Below are positions 1 through 6,509 of a stretch of 6,542 bases of DNA, in pieces. Position 1 is the first letter of the stretch. Every line of letters begins with the position of its first letter. The translations under genes and the position numbers were made by a program. The notes under the pieces were generated by a model, which saw only the letters and a program-made list of their open reading frames with translations, was not told the DNA's origin and ran no database searches. The DNA is from Ignavibacteriota bacterium (GTDB taxonomy: Bacteria > Bacteroidota > UBA10030 > UBA6906): assembly GCA_003161755.1 (NCBI GenBank), contig PMNP01000201.1:1-6542 (forward strand), in the 5' to 3' direction.

Positions 1-468
1 GGTCTGATTATCTGGACCATTATCACATTTCTGATCGTGCTGGCAATTCTCCGCGCAGCAGCCTGGAAGCCGCTGATTAAGGCGCTCAACGATCGCGAGG
101 AGAAAATTCGCTCCTCGCTCGAACAGGCAGAGCATGCGCATCAGGAAGCGCAGCGGCTCCTCGAAGAGAATCGCAGGGAGATGGCAAAGGCCGGCGATCA
201 GGCGGCGCGGATTATCCGTGACGGGCGAGATATGGGAGAACGCCTGAAGAACGAGATCCTGGAGAAAGCACAGACCGCATCGAAACAAATGGTCGAACAG
301 GCCAAGCAGGAAATCGGGCGTGAAAAGGACGCAGCACTCACGCAGCTTCGCGGCGAAGTGGCCGATCTTGCCCTCGGCGCTGCAGGGAAAATCCTTGAGG
401 TCAACCTCGACAACGCCCAGCAGCGAAAGCTGGTCGATTCCGTCATCAACGATCTCGCGAGATCCTGA
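1..468 (+). CDS. atpF: F0F1 ATP synthase subunit b, 5' end missing
   Basis: Subunit b of the membrane Fo sector: the peripheral stalk that holds the F1 head still against the rotor. The frame is open from base 1 to TGA 466-468 and gives 155 residues. Visible residues 1-18 are a hydrophobic membrane helix (W5, then Ile/Leu/Thr/Phe), followed by the family's AWKP motif (A21-P24). Residues about 25-115 are a highly charged, Glu/Lys/Arg/Gln-rich helix typical of the b dimer coiled coil. The end (GEVADLALGAAGKIL, 118-132) matches the part that contacts delta. Bacterial b subunits are usually about 160-175 residues, so probably only the first 10-15 are missing, upstream of the window. GTG at 37 lies inside the membrane helix and is not the start. 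atpH follows after 3 bases. Recognised by motif and by gene order; the family call is secure. Confidence 0.95.
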   Translation, partial: GLIIWTIITFLIVLAILRAAAWKPLIKALNDREEKIRSSLEQAEHAHQEAQRLLEENRREMAKAGDQAARIIRDGRDMGERLKNEILEKAQTASKQMVEQAKQEIGREKDAALTQLRGEVADLALGAAGKILEVNLDNAQQRKLVDSVINDLARS

Positions 469-471
469 ACC

Positions 472-1026
472 ATGCACAATCCTCGCGTTGCACGGCGATA
501 TGCTATTGCGTTGATGAGCGTGGTCCGGGAGGCGAAGTGTGTCGACACAGCCGCTGACGACATGGCCCAGATCGAACGGACGCTCCATGCCTCACGGGAT
601 CTGGAAGTCATGCTCGCCAGTCCGATCATGTCGGAAGGAAAGAAGACTGCGGTCCTTCACGAAGTGTTCGCAAAGCGCGTTGGACAAATTCCCTTGGCCT
701 TTATGGATCTGCTTGTCAGAAAACACCGTGTGATCAATCTCCGTGAGGTGGCCACACAGTTCCTGGCCCTGTGGGATGAACAACGGGGAGTGATCACGGC
801 GGAAGTGACGGCGGCGGTGGAGCTTGATGCGCCGCATCAACAAGCCCTCAAGGCCGAACTCGAACGGCGGACAGGGAAGACCGTGAAGATGCTGATGAAA
901 CGCAATAGCGCAATCATGGGCGGGCTCGTCATCAGAATTGGAGATACGGTGTTGGATTCGAGTGTCCAGCATCAACTCGCGCTGTTGCGCGAACGGTTTA
1001 TTGGATCCAGCCGCGTGGCAATGTAA
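472..1026 (+). CDS. atpH: F0F1 ATP synthase subunit delta (OSCP family)
   Basis: Delta sits on top of the F1 head and ties it to the C-terminal ends of the b stalk. The 184-residue length is normal for the family. The N-terminal helical domain (about 1-105) starts with the typical [10 protein letters not shown] (5-14), with [15 protein letters not shown] at 48-62 and the conserved [11 protein letters not shown] at 80-90. The C-terminal domain ends in the family signature around [16 protein letters not shown] (150-165), followed by the QLALLRERF helix. ATG 472 is chosen because it lies 3 bases after the atpF stop and gives the usual N-terminus. No good Shine-Dalgarno is visible in front of it, so translation is probably coupled to atpF. 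atpA follows after 37 bases. Confidence 0.96.
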   Translation: MHNPRVARRYAIALMSVVREAKCVDTAADDMAQIERTLHASRDLEVMLASPIMSEGKKTAVLHEVFAKRVGQIPLAFMDLLVRKHRVINLREVATQFLALWDEQRGVITAEVTAAVELDAPHQQALKAELERRTGKTVKMLMKRNSAIMGGLVIRIGDTVLDSSVQHQLALLRERFIGSSRVAM

Positions 1027-1052
1027 GACTGCGGCGGCAATCACGAATACGC

Positions 1053-1057
1053 AAGGA
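1053..1057 (+). promoter_or_regulatory. Ribosome binding site of atpA
   Basis: AAGGA lies 6 bases before ATG 1064. It directly abuts the other in-frame ATG at 1058, which is therefore too close to be used. The site decides the atpA start in favour of 1064. Confidence 0.7.
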
Positions 1058-1063
1058 ATGACA

Positions 1064-2632
1064 ATGGCTGACGTGCGTCCAGAAGAAGTGTCCGCGATTC
1101 TCCGACGGCAACTTGCCGGCTTCGAAAAAGAAACTGATATCTATGATGTCGGTACAGTCCTCCAGGTGGGAGACGGTGTCGCGCGCATCTATGGGCTCTC
1201 CAAAGCTCTGATGAGCGAACTGGTGGAATTTCCCCACGGAGTCTTCGGGATGGTCTTGAATCTCGAAGAAGACAACGTCGGGTGTATCCTCTTCGGGGAA
1301 TCGTCTGATATCAAGGAAGGGGACACGGTGAAGCGGACAGGACGCGTGGCGTCCATGCCGGTCGGCGAAACAATGTTGGGCAGGGTCATTAGTGCGCTCG
1401 GGGAACCACGTGACGGCCGGGGTCCGATTCAAGCAAGCGAATACATGCCCATCGAGCGTAAAGCGCTCGGTGTGGTCCAACGTCAGCCGGTGAAGGAACC
1501 CCTGCAAACTGGGATAAAGGCTATCGATGCAATGATTCCGATTGGCCGCGGACAGCGCGAGTTGATTATTGGTGACCGCCAAACGGGGAAGACGGCGGTG
1601 GCGATCGATACGATCATCAATCAGAAATTCACGCACACTGAAGAGGCCAAGAAGAACGGCGTGAAGCCGGTGTTCTGCATCTATGTTGCCGTGGGCCAGA
1701 AGAGCTCCACCGTGGCGCAGGTCGTCGACAAGCTTCAGACAGAAGGCGCGATGGCATACACAACCGTGATCGCGGCCCCGGCAAGCGATCCGGCGCCGAT
1801 GCAGTATATCGCCCCCTACTCCGGAGCAACGCTCGGGGAATTCTTCCGCGACAAGGGGCGTCACGCTCTTGTGGTGTACGACGATCTTACCAAGCAGGCG
1901 CAGGCGTATCGCCAGGTTTCCCTTCTGCTTCGCAGACCTCCCGGCCGGGAAGCGTATCCTGGTGACGTTTTTTATCTCCACTCCCGTCTTCTTGAACGGG
2001 CATCGAAACTCAGCGACGCGCTCGGCGGCGGCAGTCTGACAGCTCTCCCGGTGATTGAAACCCAGGCGAACGACGTCTCCGCGTACATCCCCACGAATGT
2101 GATCTCCATTACCGACGGCCAAATCTATCTTGAGTCGAGCATGTTCAACGCGGGGATCCGCCCGGCCATCAACGTCGGCATCTCGGTCTCTCGCGTGGGT
2201 GGGAGCGCCCAGATCAAGGCGATGAAACAGGTGGCGGGACGTCTGCGCATTGATCTTGCGCAGTACCGCGAACTTGAGGCGTTTGCAAAATTTGGGTCCG
2301 ACCTTGATAAATCGACGAAGGCACAGCTGTTGAGGGGCGCTGCTCTCGTTGAGTTGCTCAAGCAGGGACAGTATTCCCCAATGCCGGTGGAAAAACAGGT
2401 TGTCAGCATTTTCGCGGGAACCAACGGCTTTCTCGATGATGTCCCGATTGAACAGATCCAACGGTTCGAGAAGGAGTTTCTCGATGTGATGGAGTTGCAG
2501 CACCAGGACGTCCTCCAATCAATCGCGCAAACGAAGGACTTGAGCAAGGATCAGGCGGCGAAATTGAAAGAGATCCTGGCAGGGTTCAAGACGACGTTTA
2601 TTGCATCACCGGCGACGGCAAGCGTCGCCTAA
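1064..2632 (+). CDS. atpA: F0F1 ATP synthase subunit alpha
   Basis: Alpha is the non-catalytic nucleotide-binding subunit of the alpha3beta3 F1 head; with beta it makes ATP from ADP and phosphate using the proton or sodium gradient. It has 522 residues, within the family range. The N-terminal beta-barrel covers about 25-95. The Walker A loop is GDRQTGKT at 170-177 (K176, T177), with the Gln (Q173) typical of alpha. Walker B ends in YDD (272-274). The ATPase alpha/beta signature [10 protein letters not shown] is at 367-376, followed at once by R377, the arginine that alpha contributes to the catalytic site on beta. The C-terminal helical domain runs from about 385 to the end. The start at 1064 gives the usual [13 protein letters not shown]; the open frame reaches back to 938, but that part lies inside atpH. 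All key residues are present. It sits between atpH and atpG, as in other atp operons. Confidence 0.98.
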   Translation: MADVRPEEVSAILRRQLAGFEKETDIYDVGTVLQVGDGVARIYGLSKALMSELVEFPHGVFGMVLNLEEDNVGCILFGESSDIKEGDTVKRTGRVASMPVGETMLGRVISALGEPRDGRGPIQASEYMPIERKALGVVQRQPVKEPLQTGIKAIDAMIPIGRGQRELIIGDRQTGKTAVAIDTIINQKFTHTEEAKKNGVKPVFCIYVAVGQKSSTVAQVVDKLQTEGAMAYTTVIAAPASDPAPMQYIAPYSGATLGEFFRDKGRHALVVYDDLTKQAQAYRQVSLLLRRPPGREAYPGDVFYLHSRLLERASKLSDALGGGSLTALPVIETQANDVSAYIPTNVISITDGQIYLESSMFNAGIRPAINVGISVSRVGGSAQIKAMKQVAGRLRIDLAQYRELEAFAKFGSDLDKSTKAQLLRGAALVELLKQGQYSPMPVEKQVVSIFAGTNGFLDDVPIEQIQRFEKEFLDVMELQHQDVLQSIAQTKDLSKDQAAKLKEILAGFKTTFIASPATASVA

Positions 2633-2636
2633 TGCT

Positions 2637-2643
2637 GAGGAAG
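2637..2643 (+). promoter_or_regulatory. Ribosome binding site of atpG
   Basis: GAGGAAG lies 11 bases before ATG 2655, a rather long but workable spacing, within the 22-base gap after atpA. It supports the 2655 start over the frame's upstream extension into atpA. Confidence 0.55.
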
Positions 2644-2654
2644 CTGAACAGTCT

Positions 2655-3533
2655 ATGCCCACTCTTCGTGAAGTACGCAACCGGATCATCGGCGTCAAGA
2701 AAACCCAGAAGATTACCCGTGCGATGAAGATGGTCTCCGCGGCAAAACTCCGCCGCGCGCAGACGGCGGTTCTTGCCGCGCGGCCGTATGCTGCTACTCT
2801 GCGAAAGCTCCTCGCCCATCTGGCGTTACAAACGAGCGTGGATGACGATCCTCTCATGATCGTTCGTCCAGTCCACTCGGTGGCGCTTGTTGTCGTTACT
2901 TCCGATCGTGGTCTTTGCGGTGCGTTCAACACCAATGTCATTAAGGCGGCGCAGCAACGAATCCAGGAACAGGGTTACGGCCGTTCGCCGAAGTACTCTC
3001 TGTTCTGTGTCGGAAAAAAAGGCACGGAGTTCTTCCAGAAACGGAATTTTCCTGTCGCACAGGGTTGCCCGGGTGTTTTCCAACATGTCACGTTTGCCTC
3101 TGCACAGACGATTGCGCACGTGCTCATCGAGCAATTTCGTTCGGGACAGGTCGACCGGGTGGAGATTCTGTATAATGAGTTCAAGAATGCCGCACAGCAA
3201 CGAATCGTCGTCGATCAATTCCTGCCGATTCCTGCTGAGATTATTGCCAAAGGATCGAAAGTAAGGGAAACCCCCTACATCTACGAACCCGACAGTCCGG
3301 CGATTCTCTCTGCCCTTCTTCCCCGGTCCCTTGATTTCCATCTTTGGCGCGTGTTGCTCGAATCGAATGCGTCAGAAGAGGGTGCCAGAATGACGGCAAT
3401 GGACAATGCCACGGAGAATGCCAACGAAATGATTGAAACCCTCAACCTCCAGTACAACAAGGCCAGGCAAGCTACCATCACCAAGGAGCTTCTGGAAATT
3501 GTGGCAGGGGCTGAGGCACTTACACAAGGGTAA
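2655..3533 (+). CDS. atpG: F0F1 ATP synthase subunit gamma
   Basis: Gamma is the central rotor shaft, whose rotation inside the alpha3beta3 ring drives the catalytic changes. It has 292 residues, a normal length. The N-terminal shaft helix begins PTLREVRNRIIGVKKTQKI (2-20) and holds the conserved MKMVSAAKLRRAQ (25-36). SDRGLCGAFN at 83-92 is the classical conserved segment of the Rossmann-like core. The C-terminal shaft helix includes ARMTAMDNATENANEMI (244-260) and ends with ITKELLEIVAGAEAL (275-289), the family signature that reaches into the F1 cavity. The start at 2655 gives the family's standard N-terminus. It is the last atp gene of this cluster: no atpD or atpC follows, and a 167-base gap separates it from ffh. 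Confidence 0.97.
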   Translation: MPTLREVRNRIIGVKKTQKITRAMKMVSAAKLRRAQTAVLAARPYAATLRKLLAHLALQTSVDDDPLMIVRPVHSVALVVVTSDRGLCGAFNTNVIKAAQQRIQEQGYGRSPKYSLFCVGKKGTEFFQKRNFPVAQGCPGVFQHVTFASAQTIAHVLIEQFRSGQVDRVEILYNEFKNAAQQRIVVDQFLPIPAEIIAKGSKVRETPYIYEPDSPAILSALLPRSLDFHLWRVLLESNASEEGARMTAMDNATENANEMIETLNLQYNKARQATITKELLEIVAGAEALTQG

Positions 3534-3607
3534 TTCTCCCCTATTACAGCCATTGTCAAAAGCTCTCCCCGTTTCTTCTCCCAACATCGCGCCACCAGGC
3601 CGAATAC

Positions 3608-3622
3608 GGGGGCATTTCCCCT
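3608..3622 (+). other. Short G/C hairpin in the atpG-ffh gap, possible weak terminator
   Basis: GGGGG at 3608-3612 can pair with CCCCT at 3618-3622 (four G-C pairs and one G-T), with a CATTT loop. The bases after it are T-rich (CGATTGTGTTGCTTTCC) but hold no continuous T-run; a run of six T follows only at 3645-3650. It could end atp transcription weakly. It falls short of a standard intrinsic terminator and may be chance in a pyrimidine-rich spacer. The rest of the gap, 3534-3607, shows nothing clear. Confidence 0.25.
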
Positions 3623-3630
3623 CGATTGTG

Positions 3631-3659
3631 TTGCTTTCCACCCCTTTTTTCCGTATTAT
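3631..3659 (+). promoter_or_regulatory. Candidate promoter of ffh
   Basis: TATTAT at 3654-3659 differs from the sigma70-type -10 box TATAAT at one base. TTGCTT at 3631-3636 is a weak -35 box (3 of 6), separated by a 17-base spacer. The -10 box lies 41 bases before the ffh ATG, leaving room for a short leader. This is the only long gap between the two clusters, so a promoter is expected here. Bacteroidota often use a different promoter consensus, which lowers confidence. Confidence 0.35.
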
Positions 3660-3700
3660 TACCATCCTACGGTCGAATTATGTCTTGACGCAGGTATGTG

Positions 3701-5020
3701 ATGTTTGAGGAACTAAGCGGCAAGCTGGATACCGTCCTTCGCAAGCTGCGCGCACAGGGGAGAATCACCGAGGCGAATGTTGCGGAGACACTCCGCGAGC
3801 TGCGTCGTGTTCTTCTTGATGCTGACGTAAACTATAAAGTCGCCAAAAAATTCGTTGATGACGTTTTGAAGCGGTCGACCGGGCAGGACGTGCTCCGGAG
3901 CATTACCCCTGGTCAGCAAATCGTCAAAATTATCCATGATGAACTTGTAACGCTGCTCGGAAGCAGCGAATCGGCAATTACCTTTGCGTCCATGCCCCCG
4001 TCTGTTGTCATGGTCGCAGGTCTTCAAGGTTCCGGCAAGACAACTTTTTGTGCAAAACTCGGGACCCATCTGTTGGGTCAGGGAAGGCACCCGTTGCTTG
4101 CGGCGGCGGATGTTCATCGGCCGGCGGCCATCGACCAGCTCGTTGCGCTTGGTCAACAGGCTGGAATTCCGGTATTTAGCGAGCCCGGAGCCGATGCCGT
4201 CACGGTAGCACGACACGCAGTGGAATACGCGAGGAAGAATGCGCGTGACACCGTGATCGTCGATACAGCGGGACGGCTGCACATTGATGATGAAATGATG
4301 CGGGAGGCCGAGGAAGTCAAGGCCGCTGTTACTCCCAGCGAGATACTCTTTGTTGTCGATGCGATGATGGGGCAGGAAGCGGTCACTGTGGCGAAGGCGT
4401 TTCACGACAGGCTACAGTTCGATGGCGCTGTGCTGACGAAGATGGACGGCGACGCGCGTGGCGGAGCGGCACTCTCTCTCCGCGCAACGGTGGGTAAACC
4501 CATCAAGTTCGTCGGCGTCGGCGAAAAGCTTGACGCACTTGAGAAGTTCTATCCCGATCGCATGGCCTCGCGCATCCTCGGGATGGGCGATATCGTCTCG
4601 CTCGTCGAAAAGGTACAGGCGCAGTTCGACGAAGAAAAGGCGGTTCGTCTAGAGGAAAAACTGCGCAAGTCGCAGTTTACTCTGGAGGATTTCCTGGGAC
4701 AACTCCAGGAAGTGAAGAAGATGGGGCCTCTGAGTCAGGTGATGGGAATGCTCCCCGGGATGAACAAGATTCCCCAGGGTGCAAACGTTGACGAGAAAGC
4801 GCTCGTCAGGATTGAGGCAATAATCCAGTCGATGACGCTTGATGAGCGGCAGAATCCCAACATCCTGAATGGAAGCAGGCGAAAACGCATAGCGCTGGGA
4901 TCAGGGACGTCCGTTCAGGATGTCAACAAGCTCATCAAGCAGTTCGAACAAATGCAGCGCATGGTGAAGACGTTGAGCAAGGGTGGAGCAAGAGCGGCGC
5001 GCAGTCTGCGGTTTTCGTGA
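3701..5020 (+). CDS. ffh: Signal recognition particle protein Ffh (SRP54 GTPase)
   Basis: Ffh with 4.5S/SRP RNA binds signal sequences as they leave the ribosome. Through paired GTP hydrolysis with FtsY it delivers nascent membrane proteins to the translocon. It has 439 residues, a normal length. The N domain (1-90) begins MFEELSGKLDTVLRKLRAQG. In the G domain, GLQGSGKT (107-114) is the P-loop, RPAAIDQL (140-147) lies in the SRP insertion region, DTAGR (188-192) is G3 and TKMDGDARGG (246-255) holds G4; VGVGEK (271-276) closes the domain. The Met-rich M domain (about 320-425) holds KMGPLSQVMGMLPGM (340-354) and the RNA-binding helix-loop-helix RRKRIALGSGTSVQDVN (393-409). ATG 3701 is preferred over the adjacent GTG 3698 because GCAGG at 3690-3694 sits 6 bases before it and it gives the usual MFE start. 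All motifs are intact. rpsP follows after 164 bases. Confidence 0.98.
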   Translation: MFEELSGKLDTVLRKLRAQGRITEANVAETLRELRRVLLDADVNYKVAKKFVDDVLKRSTGQDVLRSITPGQQIVKIIHDELVTLLGSSESAITFASMPPSVVMVAGLQGSGKTTFCAKLGTHLLGQGRHPLLAAADVHRPAAIDQLVALGQQAGIPVFSEPGADAVTVARHAVEYARKNARDTVIVDTAGRLHIDDEMMREAEEVKAAVTPSEILFVVDAMMGQEAVTVAKAFHDRLQFDGAVLTKMDGDARGGAALSLRATVGKPIKFVGVGEKLDALEKFYPDRMASRILGMGDIVSLVEKVQAQFDEEKAVRLEEKLRKSQFTLEDFLGQLQEVKKMGPLSQVMGMLPGMNKIPQGANVDEKALVRIEAIIQSMTLDERQNPNILNGSRRKRIALGSGTSVQDVNKLIKQFEQMQRMVKTLSKGGARAARSLRFS

Positions 5021-5064
5021 ACTTGTGTCACGCACCAGAATAATCGTCGCTCTAACCCTGAAGC

Positions 5065-5081
5065 ATCCGGCATCGCCGGAT
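5065..5081 (+). other. Perfect 7-bp inverted repeat in the rpsP leader
   Basis: ATCCGGC (5065-5071) and GCCGGAT (5075-5081) are exact reverse complements around an ATC loop. The hairpin lies 45 bases after the ffh stop. No T-run follows (TGAATCAACTGG), so it does not look like a standard intrinsic terminator. A second copy of ATCCGGC at 5134-5140 could pair with the same 3' arm, so the hairpin may be one of two alternative folds. Confidence 0.5.
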
Positions 5082-5123
5082 TGAATCAACTGGAAAACAT
5101 AGGAAATCGGGATAGTGGAATAT

Positions 5124-5146
5124 CTGTCCGGAAATCCGGCCGGCAG
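5124..5146 (+). other. Second foldable element in the rpsP leader
   Basis: CTG (5124-5126) and CCGG (5128-5131) can pair with CAG (5144-5146) and CCGG (5140-5143). This gives seven pairs with T5127 bulged and an eight-base loop AAATCCGG. The loop carries ATCCGG, complementary to the 3' arm of the upstream hairpin (5076-5081). It ends 26 bases before the rpsP Shine-Dalgarno. Whether it forms in RNA, and whether it regulates S16, is inference. Confidence 0.35.
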
Positions 5147-5172
5147 AATGCAGTATTCACGCAAGCGAACAA

Positions 5173-5177
5173 AGGAG
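5173..5177 (+). promoter_or_regulatory. Ribosome binding site of rpsP
   Basis: AGGAG, within AAAGGAG, lies 7 bases before the TTG at 5185. It fixes this TTG as the start codon; no ATG in this frame lies near. Confidence 0.8.
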
Positions 5178-5184
5178 AACAGCA

Positions 5185-5628
5185 TTGGCAGTACGACTGA
5201 GATTGCGGCGGGTCGGCAAGAAGAAGGCGCCGGTCTACCACATTGTTGCCGCCGACTCGCGCGTAGAGCGGAATGGCAAGTTCCTTGAGGTGGTGGGACG
5301 GTATGAGCCCCTGCAACACCCGGCGCTCGTGTCGGCAAAAGAAGACCGCCTCTTCTATTGGTTGAAAAATGGTGCGCTCCCGACAGACACTGTCCGCAGC
5401 CTCCTGCAACGGAATGGACTCTGGATGAAGTGGTCTCTTACCAAGCGGGGGAAGGACGCGGCATTCATCACCTCGGCAATGGAACAATGGCAAATGGCCC
5501 AGGTCGAGAAACGTCAGCGCGATGAGGCGAGGAACACCAGACGAGCCGAAGCCCGAAAGAAAAAGAAGGCGGCGGCAAAAGAACCCGCTGCCACGGCTCC
5601 AACGGCAGCAGTGGCTCCGCCGGCGTGA
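5185..5628 (+). CDS. rpsP: 30S ribosomal protein S16 with C-terminal tail
   Basis: S16 is a small-subunit protein that binds 16S rRNA and helps assemble the 30S body. The N-terminal signature is VRLRLRRVGKKKAPVYHIV (3-21), followed by ADSRVERNGKFLEVVGRYEP (23-42) and GALPTDTVRSLL (63-74), all typical. The start is TTG, supported by the Shine-Dalgarno in front and by the standard MAVRLR N-terminus. It has 147 residues against about 80-90 for the core protein. The extra part, from about 91, is first a charged Gln/Arg/Glu/Lys helix (QWQMAQVEKRQRDEARNTRR), then a KKKKAAAKEP stretch and an Ala/Pro/Thr-rich end. Such extensions are known in S16 of Bacteroidota-type bacteria. The gene is preceded by a 164-base leader with inverted repeats and followed by a 111-base gap before khpA. 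Confidence 0.97.
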   Translation: MAVRLRLRRVGKKKAPVYHIVAADSRVERNGKFLEVVGRYEPLQHPALVSAKEDRLFYWLKNGALPTDTVRSLLQRNGLWMKWSLTKRGKDAAFITSAMEQWQMAQVEKRQRDEARNTRRAEARKKKKAAAKEPAATAPTAAVAPPA

Positions 5629-5635
5629 TTTACAG

Positions 5636-5658
5636 GATCTGAGGGAAATCCTCGGATC
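5636..5658 (+). other. Hairpin just after rpsP
   Basis: GATCTGAGG (5636-5644) pairs with CCTCGGATC (5650-5658): nine pairs including one T-G, around a GAAAT loop. It starts 8 bases after the rpsP stop. The sequence after it (ATGATCCCGG) has no T-run, so it is not a standard terminator. It could protect the rpsP message from 3' decay or weaken read-through into khpA. Its 3' arm overlaps the palindrome at 5654-5665. Confidence 0.5.
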
Positions 5659-5665
5659 ATGATCC
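5654..5665. repeat. 12-bp perfect palindrome in the rpsP-khpA gap
   Basis: GGATCATGATCC is its own reverse complement. It shares its left half with the 3' arm of the hairpin at 5636-5658, and its right half could also pair with GGATC at 5635-5639. Three GATC sites fall within 29 bases. It could be a protein-binding operator or simply part of an RNA fold; the sequence alone does not decide. Confidence 0.4.
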
Positions 5666-5727
5666 CGGTTGAGAACGTTGCGATGTGCCCAAGTGTTGGA
5701 GAATTAGACAGAGGGGCTGGTATTCAG

Positions 5728-5733
5728 AGGAGG
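5728..5733 (+). promoter_or_regulatory. Strong ribosome binding site of khpA
   Basis: AGGAGG, extended to a longer purine run, lies 6 bases before ATG 5740. It is the best Shine-Dalgarno in the window and fixes the start of the small gene, excluding the in-frame ATG at 5659. Confidence 0.85.
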
Positions 5734-5739
5734 GGAAGC

Positions 5740-5970
5740 ATGAAGGAGTTCGTGGAGTATATCGCAAAACACCTTGTCGACCATCCTGAAGGGCTTACGC
5801 TCGAACAGGAAGAGAAGGAAAACAGTATCATCGTTCGCATCAAGGTGGACGAAGCAGATATAGGGAAGATCATTGGAAAGAAGGGCCGGACAGCCCAATC
5901 GCTCCGGACACTTCTTTCCGCTGTCGCCGCAAAGGGCGGAAAACGGGCAATTCTGGAAATCGCCGATTGA
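5740..5970 (+). CDS. khpA: KhpA-type KH-domain RNA-binding protein
   Basis: A small protein consisting of one KH domain. It has 76 residues, the usual KhpA length, starting MKEFVEYIAKHLVDHPEG. The KH core is VRIKVDEADIGKIIGKKGRT (32-51), with the RNA-binding GxxG loop GKKG at 46-49, then the helix TAQSLRTLLSAVA and the closing strand RAILEIAD. In other bacteria KhpA, often with KhpB/Jag, binds many RNAs and affects cell division and envelope growth; the role here is inferred from the family. The position between rpsP and rimM is the usual one and suggests a link to ribosome or RNA maturation. The start is set by the AGGAGG at 5728-5733. The stop overlaps the rimM start. Confidence 0.95.
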   Translation: MKEFVEYIAKHLVDHPEGLTLEQEEKENSIIVRIKVDEADIGKIIGKKGRTAQSLRTLLSAVAAKGGKRAILEIAD

Positions 5971-6509
5971 AAACGTTGACTCACGGGTTGCTTGCAGTCG
6001 GTAAGATCGTAAAAGCATTCGGCATCCAGGGAGACCTTGTCGTACGGCCAATGACCGACTCGCCTGATCGCTTCAGGCGGCTTCGGGCGGCATATGTCGG
6101 TTCCGACGCCACGCAAGTGGAGGAGCGCACTCTCGAACGTGTTATGGTCGAAAGTCGCGGCGTACGGATAAAACTGACAGGAGTGTCTGACAGGACCGCG
6201 GCCGAGAGATTTGTCGGGCGCTTTCTGTTCATTGAAGAACAAAAACGCGCCAGGCTTCCCAAGGGACGCTACTACGTCCACGATCTCATCGGCATGAGTG
6301 TGGTCGATGAAGTGCGTGGAACGATAGGCGAACTGCGTGACGTCCTGAAGATGCCTGCGCAAGACGTCTATGTAGTGGACGATCACGGCAAGGAAATCAT
6401 GATTCCGGCAGTGAAGGAATTCATCCGCAAGGTTGACTTGTCGGCACGACAAATGACCGTCCATCTTATCGAGGGAATGGCCGACGAGAGTGCAGGCGAG
6501 GTTGCATGA
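5967..6509 (+). CDS. rimM: 16S rRNA processing protein RimM
   Basis: RimM is a 30S assembly factor that binds S19 and helps mature the head region of 16S rRNA. It has 180 residues, normal for the family. The N-terminal beta-barrel (about 7-92) carries the conserved LLAVGKIVKAFGIQGDLVVR (8-27) and the TDSPDRF segment (30-36). The C-terminal PRC-barrel domain (about 100-172) begins GRYYVHDLIGMSV and holds DVYVV (133-137) and EIMIPAVKEFI (143-153). The chosen start is TTG 5967, which overlaps the khpA stop as TTGA; TTG codons at 5976 and 5988 are possible alternatives, though the last would leave little before the conserved core. No strong Shine-Dalgarno is present, so translation is probably coupled to khpA. 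The stop overlaps the trmD ATG. Confidence 0.95.
   Translation: MKTLTHGLLAVGKIVKAFGIQGDLVVRPMTDSPDRFRRLRAAYVGSDATQVEERTLERVMVESRGVRIKLTGVSDRTAAERFVGRFLFIEEQKRARLPKGRYYVHDLIGMSVVDEVRGTIGELRDVLKMPAQDVYVVDDHGKEIMIPAVKEFIRKVDLSARQMTVHLIEGMADESAGEVA

Noticed and set aside
592..1044. Minus-strand open frame of 150 codons opposite atpH
   Set aside because: It lies antisense to an intact atpH, its translation has no recognisable motif, and its composition is typical of a shadow frame.
938..1063. Upstream extension of atpA to a start at 938
   Set aside because: It overlaps the conserved C-terminus of atpH. The extra residues do not belong to the alpha family, and a ribosome binding site supports 1064.
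998..2518. Long open frame (506 codons) on the minus strand opposite atpA
   Set aside because: It is fully antisense to a complete, highly conserved atpA. Its translation is rich in His, Arg and Cys and resembles no known family. Its openness follows from the codon choice of atpA.
3527..3542. AGGG/CCCT pairing at the end of atpG as a terminator
   Set aside because: Only four pairs are possible and no T-run follows, so it is not distinguishable from chance.
3685..3690. TTGACG as a -35 box upstream of ffh
   Set aside because: It matches the consensus at 5 of 6 bases, but a -10 box at normal spacing would fall inside ffh, and no such box is seen there.
5659..5739. ATG at 5659 as the start of khpA, adding 27 residues
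   Set aside because: It has no Shine-Dalgarno of its own and lies inside the palindrome. The extra residues are unlike KhpA, and AGGAGG sits at the right distance from ATG 5740.
5724..6464. Minus-strand open frame of 246 codons opposite khpA and rimM
   Set aside because: It is the antisense shadow of two recognised genes. No recognisable domain is seen in it.
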